Part shown: in pieces, positions 12,211-21,300 of the stretch
Position numbering within the stretch: the stretch's first letter is position 1
Layout of the letters: each line of letters starts with the position of its first letter
Source: Lotus japonicus
Taxonomy: Eukaryota; Streptophyta; Magnoliopsida; Fabales; Fabaceae
Assembly (NCBI RefSeq): GCF_012489685.1
Contig: NC_080046.1
Span: 64,743,984 to 64,807,983, forward strand
Direction of reading: 5' to 3'
Length of the DNA stretch: 64,000 bases
Made by a program: the position numbers and the translations under genes
Notes under the pieces: model-generated
Seen by the model: only the letters and a program-made list of their open reading frames with translations
What the model was told of the DNA's origin: nothing
Database searches by the model: none

Positions 12211-12341
12211 GGTAGCAATCAGCTTCCTAATAAAGCCACCCACCACATTTTCCGCTAATATATCATTATGACATTATTCATCTTCCATTAATTATTTTGG
12301 GTAGTAGGTAGCAATCAGCTTTCTAATAAAGCCACCCACCA
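12211..12341 (+). promoter_or_regulatory. 35-36-bp direct repeat in the promoter of the NLR gene
   Basis: The sequence beginning ggtagcaatcagct and ending gccacccacca occurs at 12211-12246 and again at 12307-12341. There is one mismatch and the copies are 96 bp apart. The second copy ends about 207 bases upstream of the NLR start codon. The two copies could bind the same factor or be a local duplication. Confidence 0.7.
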
Positions 12342-12547
12342 TACCAACCAAGCACCGAGATATTAAAATGGTAGGAAATTGCCATGAAACATCCTTCTAC
12401 TACCACTACCCCACTTGTCACTAAAAAAGACTAGGAAAGTGCCTCACGAGAATTATTGAAGTTCATCTCAATTCCTTACACTTCTTACTTCCTCTCTTCT
12501 CATCCATCCATCACTTACACTCTTACAGATCTTCTTTTCTTGATATC

Positions 12548-15500
12548 ATGGCAGTTGCATTAGTGGGTGGAGCTTTTCTCTCTGGTTTTGTTAATGTTGC
12601 TCTTGATAAGCTCACTTCTCCTGAGTTTCTCAACTTCATCCGGAGAAAGAAGCTTGACAATTTGCATTTAAGGTTGAAGACTACTCTTTATGCCGTTAAA
12701 GCTGTGCTGAACGATGCAGAGCAGAAACATATAACAGACTCTGAAGTGAAAAACTGGCTTGATGACCTCAAAGACGCTGTCTATGTGGCTGATGACGTTC
12801 TGGATCTGCTTTCTACTAAAGCTGCCACTGGAAAGCAGGTGAGCAACATCTTCTCTAGACATTTCAATTTCAATTCTCAAGACAGGGACATGGTTAACCG
12901 CTTGGAAGACATAGTTGGCAGACTAGAATCCATTGTCAAACACAGAGATATTCTTGGTCTTAAGGAGGTTGCTAACGTCACCATGTCATCGAGACTTCCA
13001 TCTACCTCTCTCATGGAGACTCGGTCTACTATCTATGGTAGGGATCAAGATGAGAAGGCCATACTCAAGTTGTTGATAGATGATAATCAAAGTGATGGTA
13101 AAGTATGTGTCATCCCTATTGTGGGCATGGGCGGAGTGGGGAAAACCACTTTAGCCCAACTGGTGTATAATGATGATCATGTAAAGCAGAAGTTTAGTTT
13201 ACGTGCATGGGCTTGTGTTTCAGATGAATTTGATATTCTCAAGGTTATGAAGACTATCACAGGGGCTATTACCAAAAGAAATTGTACTCTGAATGATATC
13301 GATTTGCTTCATCTTGAATTGAAGGAAAATTTGACCGGGAAGAAATTCTTAATAGTATTGGATGATGTTTGGATGGAGAATTCTGTTAATTGGAATTTTC
13401 TTATAAAACATCTTCAGTTCGGGACACAGGGAAGTAAAATCCTCGTGACAACACGTAGTGAAAAAGCTGCTTCTATGATCCAAACCTTCCAATGTTACCA
13501 TATGAATCAATTGTCTGATAAAGATTGTTGGTATGTTTTTGCGAGCCATGCAGGTATTTCATTAGAATCTACCGGAAACATGACTTTTGAAACAATTGGT
13601 AGACAAATTGTTAAAAGGTGTAAGGGGTCACCTTTAGCGGCACAATCACTTGGAGGCTTATTGCGAGGGAAGCATGATATCGGAGACTGGAACAATATAT
13701 TGAATAGCAACATTTGGGAACTTCCTGAAAATGAGAGCAATATTATTCCAGCACTGAGAATTAGTTATCATTATCTACCTCCACATCTGAAACGTTGTTT
13801 TGTTTATTGTTCATTGTTTCCGAAGGATTATAAGTTTTATAAAGATGAACTAATCTTGTTGTGGATGGCGGAGGATCTTTTAGAGCCTACAAAAACTGGA
13901 AAGACTTTAGAAGAAGTTGGTCATGGGTATTTTGTTGATTTGGCTTCAAGATCATTTTTCCAGAGAGATATATCGAATGAGTATTTTGTGATGCATGATC
14001 TTATACATGATTTAGCAATCTTACTTAGTGGAGAATTCTATTCTAGATTGGAAGAACTTGGAAAAGAAGCTAAGATCAGTACGAAGACTCGTCATTTGTC
14101 AATTAGTGGGTTCATTGGTCAAGTCTCAGAAAGTTTTGATATTTTTTCCAAGGTAAAAATTTTGAGGTCATTTTTGCCAATTAATCTCAAAGATTCTCCA
14201 TTCAACAATGGAAAGGCAGCATGCACCATTCTCTCCAATTTGAAATACCTAAGAGAATTGTCATTCTGCAAATTCTCAAATCTAGATGCATTACCCGATT
14301 CAATAGGTGAAATGATTCATTTGCGATATTTAAATCTCTCTCACACAAGTATAAATGCTCTACCAGAGTCATTGTGTAACTTATACAATTTACAAACATT
14401 GAAGTTGTACAATTGTAGGGAGCTGACTATGCTGCCTAATGACATGCAAAATCTTGTGAAGTTGCGCCATCTTGATATCTGGGGAACTGATTTAAAAGAG
14501 ATGCCTAGAGAAATGAGTAAATTGCATCATTTGCAGCATTTAAGTTGCTTTATTGTGGGCAAGCATGAAGAGAATGGGATCAAGCAACTCGGAAAACTTT
14601 CAAATCTTCATGGATTACTTAAGATTATGAAATTGGAGAATGTTAGCAACAGTAATGAAGCATTGGAGGCTAAGGTAAGGGATAAGAAGCACCTTGACCG
14701 CTTAGAATTGTGCTGGTCTTCAGGAAACGATTTTAACGATTCCCAAGGTGAAATGGACATTCTTTGCAAGTTACAACCTCATCAAGACCTGAAAGGACTA
14801 GAGATATCTGGATACAGGGGCACAAAATTTTCAGAATGGGTTGGATACTCTTCCTTCCATCGCATGACTCGCATAGTTCTATCTGGCTGTGAGAACTGTT
14901 GTATGCTTCCTTCCCTTGGACAACTACCCTCTCTCAAGAGTCTTCATATTAGAAAATTGAATGGGCTTGAGAATGTGGGTGTTGAATTTTTCAAGAGTGA
15001 TGATTCCTTTACTGGGACACCCTTTCCCTCCCTTGAAAAATTGGATATTTGGAACATGCCATGTTGGGAAGTGTGGAATCATCCAATTGAGTCAAATGCC
15101 TTTCCTCAGCTAAAGCGCCTCACCATAAGTGATTGTCCCAGATTAAGGGGAGATTTGCCAACTCATCTTCCAGCTTTGGAATCACTTTCGATTAAGAATT
15201 GTGAGCAGCTTGCTTCTAACCTTCCTAGGGCTCCCGTCATCCGGTCATTAAATGTAGAGAAAAGCAATAAAGTGTCCTTGCGAGAGCTACCCATTTCGGT
15301 GGAAGAGCTAGAAATCAGAGGAAGCGAGGCGGTGGAGTCTATGTTTGAGGCCATCTCCATCATCCAACCAACTTGTCTTCAAGTTTTAGAGATCCGGAGT
15401 TGTTCATCTGCCTTATCATTCCCGGGAGATTGTTTACCCGCATCACTCAAGAGATTGGAAATCAGGAAGTGTAGGAAACTAGAATTTCCAAAGCAAAACG

Positions 15501-16285
15501 AGTTACTTGAAGCGCTGACTGTATGGGACAGCTGTGATTCTCTCATATCCCTTCAGTTGGAGACCTTTCCAAATCTCCGTTCTCTCACCATCATAAACTG
15601 TGCAAATCTGGAACGTATTTCAGTACCGAATGCAGGTCTTCACAATCTCACATCTTTCGAGATAAATGGCTGCCCCAAATTTGTATCATTCCCAATAGAA
15701 GGATTGCATGCGCCCAACTTGACTGAAATCGTCGTCTTTAATTGCGAAAAGTTAAAGTCATTACCTTGTCACATGAATACTCGTCTCCCAAAGTTAGAAT
15801 CTCTGTGGATAAGTAATTGCCAAGAAATTGAGTCCTTTCCTAGTAAAGGGGATATGCCGTCTAGCTTGAGATCACTTACCATCGACGGCTGCGAGAATGT
15901 GATAAGGAGCACATGCCTAGCTTCGATGGACATGCTCACTGACCTTACCATTGGAGGTCCATGGGATGGGGTCAAGTCCTTCCCGCAGGAGGGTTTGATG
16001 TTGCTGCCTCCCTCCCTTACCTCCCTGCGCCTATCTGGATTAATAAGTGTGGAGACGTTGGAGTGCAAGGGGCTTCTCCACCTCACCTCCCTCCATCAAT
16101 TAACGATTCGGTTCTGTCCCAAGCTGAAGAATGTGGCGGCAGAAAGGCTGCCTGCCTCTCTAATAAAACTTGATATCATTAGGTGTCCTCTGCTGGAAGA
16201 ACGGTGCAAAATGAAGCACCCACAAATTTGGCCCAAAATTTCCCACATCCCAGGCATTGCAGTTAATTACAGATGGATTTCTTGA
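12548..16285 (+). CDS. CC-NBS-LRR (CNL) disease resistance protein, RPP13-like type
   Basis: A single exon of 1245 codons. The N-terminal coiled-coil (Rx-N) region covers about residues 1-140, with a WLDDLKDAVYVADDVLD helix at 70-86. The NB-ARC domain has P-loop GMGGVGKTT at 193-201, kinase 2 LIVLDDVW at 268-275, RNBS-B GSKILVTTR at 295-303, a GSPLA variant of the usual GLPLA at 360-364, RNBS-D CFVYCSLFPKDYKF at 417-430 and MHDLIHDLA at 482-490. About 20-25 irregular LRRs fill the rest. Such proteins are cytoplasmic immune receptors that bind ADP/ATP and trigger hypersensitive defence. All motifs needed for nucleotide switching are present and the length is normal, so the gene looks functional. 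The pathogen recognised cannot be told from sequence. Confidence 0.97.
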   Translation: MAVALVGGAFLSGFVNVALDKLTSPEFLNFIRRKKLDNLHLRLKTTLYAVKAVLNDAEQKHITDSEVKNWLDDLKDAVYVADDVLDLLSTKAATGKQVSNIFSRHFNFNSQDRDMVNRLEDIVGRLESIVKHRDILGLKEVANVTMSSRLPSTSLMETRSTIYGRDQDEKAILKLLIDDNQSDGKVCVIPIVGMGGVGKTTLAQLVYNDDHVKQKFSLRAWACVSDEFDILKVMKTITGAITKRNCTLNDIDLLHLELKENLTGKKFLIVLDDVWMENSVNWNFLIKHLQFGTQGSKILVTTRSEKAASMIQTFQCYHMNQLSDKDCWYVFASHAGISLESTGNMTFETIGRQIVKRCKGSPLAAQSLGGLLRGKHDIGDWNNILNSNIWELPENESNIIPALRISYHYLPPHLKRCFVYCSLFPKDYKFYKDELILLWMAEDLLEPTKTGKTLEEVGHGYFVDLASRSFFQRDISNEYFVMHDLIHDLAILLSGEFYSRLEELGKEAKISTKTRHLSISGFIGQVSESFDIFSKVKILRSFLPINLKDSPFNNGKAACTILSNLKYLRELSFCKFSNLDALPDSIGEMIHLRYLNLSHTSINALPESLCNLYNLQTLKLYNCRELTMLPNDMQNLVKLRHLDIWGTDLKEMPREMSKLHHLQHLSCFIVGKHEENGIKQLGKLSNLHGLLKIMKLENVSNSNEALEAKVRDKKHLDRLELCWSSGNDFNDSQGEMDILCKLQPHQDLKGLEISGYRGTKFSEWVGYSSFHRMTRIVLSGCENCCMLPSLGQLPSLKSLHIRKLNGLENVGVEFFKSDDSFTGTPFPSLEKLDIWNMPCWEVWNHPIESNAFPQLKRLTISDCPRLRGDLPTHLPALESLSIKNCEQLASNLPRAPVIRSLNVEKSNKVSLRELPISVEELEIRGSEAVESMFEAISIIQPTCLQVLEIRSCSSALSFPGDCLPASLKRLEIRKCRKLEFPKQNELLEALTVWDSCDSLISLQLETFPNLRSLTIINCANLERISVPNAGLHNLTSFEINGCPKFVSFPIEGLHAPNLTEIVVFNCEKLKSLPCHMNTRLPKLESLWISNCQEIESFPSKGDMPSSLRSLTIDGCENVIRSTCLASMDMLTDLTIGGPWDGVKSFPQEGLMLLPPSLTSLRLSGLISVETLECKGLLHLTSLHQLTIRFCPKLKNVAAERLPASLIKLDIIRCPLLEERCKMKHPQIWPKISHIPGIAVNYRWIS

Positions 16286-16299
16286 ACTTGAACCAGGAT

Positions 16300-17280
16300 T
16301 ATCAATAGGTAATTGCTCCGCTTTTCCTTTAAGTAACCACTTACCCAATTTCATTTATTTTCTGCACCCACTTTTTCCATTACTCTTTTAACCAACTACA
16401 ATTATCTTTCTACCAACCAATTTCTTTATCCTTTTTCAAAAGAAAAAACTTTTCATGATTTTGAGTCAAGGATATATTTCAAGTCTTTCTGCTTTCTACA
16501 TTTAATTTTCTAATTGCATTTTTCCTAGTCTAAGATTTTTTGGTCTATGGCAATTGATTGACTGAAAATGTGAATAACTACAAATTCTTTTGTATACACT
16601 TTTCTTCACAGTAACATTTCTGTATTTTCAAAAATGAAATGATTACGGTAACTAATAACAAAAAATTGTATTCCTGTTGTTTGCAGTTTGTTTGCACAAG
16701 GTCATATGGGTTAGCTGCCCAGTCACAACAACAGCAAAAATTAACATTTAAAGGTAAAGATTATCCAACCACATATTCCATTATCTTTTGGAGGCAGAAC
16801 AATTATTTACAAGTTACAACTAGGACATGAAAGTTGTCAGTTCTTAAAAAATGAATGTTGTTAATTAATGTTGTTTTTCTTGTTTTACAGACATTGAAGC
16901 GGCTAACTCCCTTGTTGATTATGCTAGGAATATCAGTACAATCAAGTGAGTTCATACACTTCCCTTACATAGTAGATAGTTTTACTGGCAAACTTCTTCA
17001 TGGAAGGGATTGTTATTTTGCTAAACTGATTATTTGAATCTCACAAACATTTTGTCATCAAATTTTTGTGGTAGTGTTGAAAGATTTCTGGAGAAGGAAT
17101 AGGCATCAAAAGTTCAAACTTTAACTAAAAGGGCTCCAATTATTCTGCTGGTAATTCCCTTTCTAATGGTTGAAAACTTGAAATCTTCAATTGTAGGACC
17201 CTGTTGCATCTGGTTCAGAATCAGGAAGAAATGTTGAATCACTTCTTGAGAAATCAAGTAAGTAAGTCAATCGTGCCCAA
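16300..17280 (+). pseudogene. Exon-like fragments behind the NLR: spliced 3' UTR or unidentified gene relic
   Basis: Four segments have good acceptor and donor sites and read like protein: about 16686-16753 (FVCTRSYGLAAQSQQQQ), 16891-16945 (DIEAANSLVDYARNIST), 17074-17150 (VERFLEKE, stop, ASKVQTLTKRAPIILL) and 17198-17260 (DPVASGSESGRNVESLLEKS). The third has an in-frame TAG. I do not recognise the family. Either a mobile gene fragment was carried in and decayed, or the NLR transcript has several spliced 3' UTR exons, which is common in this receptor class. Confidence 0.35.
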
Positions 17281-17304
17281 TATAGACAGGACTAATTCTA
17301 TGAG

Positions 17305-17755
17305 TCACTGCTTAATTGAGACCTTTCCAAATCTGAGTAAACTTGCAACCAGAAACTGAAACTCTGAAATGTCCTTCCGACTCAGAGTCACAGGATAGTG
17401 TTCTTAAGAATCTCTGTCATTTTTCCATTGATGGACGCCACAATATTGTCTCTCCCAAGAGAATGATGGCATGCGCCCAGCAAGACTAAATTTCTCGTCT
17501 TCGGATGCTAGAAGTTGAAGTTATTGCCTTCTCACATGAACACCCTTCTTCCAAAGTTACCCGAGTGAATGATTTGCTTGAAATTGAATCCTTTCCTGAA
17601 GGAGGTATGCCACCTCTCTTGAGATGAATTGATATCAGAAATGCTAGCCATTTTTTAGCGTATACCTGGCTTCGATTGACATGCTTACCCATCTTTACAT
17701 AACAGGTCCATGTCATGGTGTCAATTGCTTCCCTCCCCAAGGAGGCTTTTTTCCA
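17305..17755 (+). pseudogene. Decayed LRR fragment of a second NLR
   Basis: This stretch parallels the end of the intact NLR (about 15560-16000). Examples are gagacctttccaaatct, the atgcgcccagcaagact / catgcgcccaacttgact pair, tcacatgaacacccttcttccaaag, gaaattgaatcctttcct and cttcgattgacatgctta. Numerous indels and stops remove any frame. It is the remnant of a tandem NLR copy. Confidence 0.75.
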
Positions 17756-18373
17756 ACAGTTCTCGATTTATCGAATAGGAAGTTGAGAGGGAAATCTATA
17801 TTGTAAATTGTAGGTACAGCTATAGAAGAAGTGTTGGAAGTTGAAAGAAACCATAACATAGCTTCAAACTGGATAATAGTAAGAATCTTTGTAAATGGAC
17901 ACAGGATATATGAAAATGAGGATGGATTGTGTTTTAATTTTTTGGCAGAAATTTATTTTGGATCTCTGTAATGCATGTATTGGTTTGTTGTGTAAATAGC
18001 TTAGAAAGTCTAACTTGCTTGCACAAAATATTTGATTATATAATTTCATTTTCAAGCAAGTCAAGTTGTTAATTTTGGTGCAAATGATCTTTTTGTAGCT
18101 TGAAGGCTTGTTTGTCAACCTCTTCTCACTATAAGCTACTCAAACAAGACTTCATCCCGGTAGGGTTCCTATTCATTCTTTAATTTATTAATTTATTTGC
18201 ATCTTGTTACCATTTTTGAAATCTTTGGGAGCTCTTTTCCATTTGGCGTGTATTGTTTAATATTTGATTGTGTAAGTAGCTGCCACTCGATTACAGCCAC
18301 TATCCTCTCTGAGCTAATCTTTGATTTTCTCTCTTTGCTAGGGAGGGAATAAAAAAGACTGCAACTTCCGAAG

Positions 18374-21300
18374 ATGGCTGCAAGTTTTGCTTCCAGATGT
18401 TCTCGTGGTATGTGCTTGCTTTTTCTGTTTCATTTTAACAGCCCAGCCCAATTTCTTCTTTCAAATTGGAACTTATGTGTCCAAAACTTGATAATTCTGA
18501 ATTCTTTTGAAGGATTGTTAGCACAAGTTGTTTTAGTTTAGATGCCGGGGGGTCACCTTCAATGTGCTTTTATTACAATTATTAGAGGATCAAGCTAAGA
18601 AGGAAGTTGGTTAGTTATTAGTTCCGAGCAGTTAGTTATTAGTTTCTATGTTCTGTTAATTCTTATTTGTTCGTTAGTTAGTTAGTTAGCTCAGCTTGGG
18701 TAGTTATCTTCTGTAGCCTAACTCACATTAGCATAGATTAATACGGCCTCCTCTATATGTGAATGAGGCTAGATCTGTACAATCCAAGAATCAACCAAGT
18801 GAGCATTTGACTCTTCTCTTAACAAATTCTCTGTTAGCTTTGGTTACAACAATAACTTTCTCCAGGAGACTGAATTTCCTTCACACTGTTATACATGACG
18901 TGTATTGGTTGTCCTGCATTGCTGCTGCTTTTTCTTGCCATCCTTTTTCTGTAGCACACGAAAATTCAAGGGTTCTTCAGCATCACAGCCGCACAATATA
19001 TCTGATGCAGCGGAAGTCGTACTAGGATTGCAAGCGCAAATCCTAAAAGAAAAGGTTTCTGGAATCCACCAGAAAGTAAGGGTTAGCAAGCACTGAACCC
19101 TAAAAAGATAACTCTGGAATCCACCAGTAAAGAGAGAAAAATCTCAAATTTGATTATCAATAATAAACTGAATAGGCTATTGCCTTACACGTGCTTAAAT
19201 AGAGAAATAGGAAAACCCTAATGAAACTAAAAATAATGAAAATCCTAACTAAAAGATCCTAAACTCAATTAGAAAGTAATTAAAAATAACAAATCCTAAC
19301 AAATTGATCCTAAACTTAATTAAAAACAGAATAGATTCGGAATGATCCTAAATATATTTAAAAATACTAAAAATAATAAATTCATAATTAATTTGCTCCT
19401 GCATCAGGCTCCTCTTCTTGTGAAGAACTCGACCCCGAGTTCTAACGTAACAAAAAAAAACAAAGGAGGCCTCTGTTCGGAACTCATGAACGACATTAAG
19501 AATGCCAGGGTCAAATACCCAAATTTGTGTAGAACTATCTGATGTCCGCATGAATGCGTCACAACCAAGTGCCTCTGATGTCTTTACATTCTTGATGCAG
19601 CGGAAGTCATACTAGGATTGCAAGCGCAAATCCTAAAAGAAAAGGTTTCTGGAATCCACCAGAAAGTAAGGGTTAGCAAGCACTGAACCCTAAAAAGATA
19701 ACTCTGGAATCCACCAGTAAAGAGAGAAAAATCTCAAATTTGATTATCAATAATAAACTGAATAGGCTATTGCCTTACACGTGCTTAAATAGAGAAATAG
19801 GAAAACCCTAATGAAACTAAAAATAATGAAAATCCTAACTAAAAGATCCTAAACTCAATTAGAAAGTAATTAAAAATAACAAATCCTAACAAATTGATCC
19901 TAAACTTAATTAAAAACAGAATAGATTCGGAATGATCCTAAATATATTTAAAAATACTAAAAATAATAAATTCATAATTAATTTGCTCCTGCATCAGGCT
20001 CCTCTTCTTGTGAAGAACTCGACCCCGAGTTCTAACGTAACAAAAAAAAACAAAGGAGGCCTCTGTTCGGAACTCATGAACGACATTAAGAATGCCAGGG
20101 TCAAATACCCAAATTTGTGTAGAACTATCTGATGTCCGCATGAATGCGTCACAACCAAGTGCCTCTGATGTCTTTACATTCTCCTCTTCTTCCAAAGAAC
20201 TTGACCACAAGTTCTCTTCTAAATAAAAGGCTTCAATATGCAAACCAACCAAACGAACAACACCATTACTACAACTTCGAACTATTTTTTCATCATCTCC
20301 TTCAACAAATATCTCATGAGCACCATCACTATCTTTAAGCAATTCTAACCTCTCCAGTTTCTCCAAAATAACATTGGGGGCTTTTGAATTATAGGGGATA
20401 ATGCCTTGTACTCCTGTAGGAAGCGGAGTTGAAGATTTGAATGTAAGAAACTCTGAGGACTTCATGTGGCCAAAGTTTTCATCTTTTGTAACGTCTACTT
20501 CCCTTGGTTTCTGCGCAGATGGTACCAAATCATCCACCAACATTTTTGCCTCATCTTCCATGTCAACAATAGAGGATGGCGCAAATGAAATTTGAGAATC
20601 TGATTCCGAAGAAGTTGCGTACATAGGTCTTGCAGATGGACATGAATTTGAAATAGGTTTTGGTAGGGGTTGTGGCAAGGAAATTGGATTTGCAGTCGGT
20701 GATATGTTGGGGTAAGGATTGATAAGGTTGGATGTAGCAGGTTGGGGGTGTGGAGTTTCGGTGGTTTTAGAGGTTGGGTACTGAACTTGGTAATAAGGAT
20801 GAGATACGGATGGTGAATGCAAAGATTGGGAAGGTAAAGATATAGCGGAACGATTGTTGTTGTTGTCGCGCGGAAACCTATGTGGTTTCCCTCTCCTGTC
20901 TCGTCGCCGGTTACCGTTGTTGGTATTGTTGATCTGCGCCGTTAAAGCCGCTGTGAACGTCGCCATATGTTGTATCATTTGTTGTGTCATATGTTGCGTA
21001 ATAGCAGTTAGGGCCGCGGTAAGAGCCGCGGTAACATCCTTTAGGTCTGCTTTGGTCATTGGTTGATCTTCCATGGTTGATCAAGCAAAGAAAAGAGACA
21101 GGAGAAAGCCTGCTCTGATACCACTTGATACAGCGGAAGTCGTACTAGGATTGCAAGCGCAAATCCTAAAAGAAAAGGTTTCTGGAATCCACCAGAAAGT
21201 AAGGGTTAGCAAGCACTGAACCCTAAAAAGATAACTCTGGAATCCACCAGTAAAGAGAGAAAAATCTCAAATTTGATTATCAATAATAAACTGAATAGGC

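Noticed and set aside
18516..18824. Possible solo LTR (starts TGTTAG, ends TTAACA) in HLL intron 1
   Set aside because: The flanking five bases do not match (aggat against aattc) and no second copy or PBS is present, so the LTR reading is not supported.
19003..20182. CRISPR-like or satellite array
   Set aside because: The two 590-bp repeats are LTR plus internal retroelement sequence; no short spaced repeats occur anywhere in the window.
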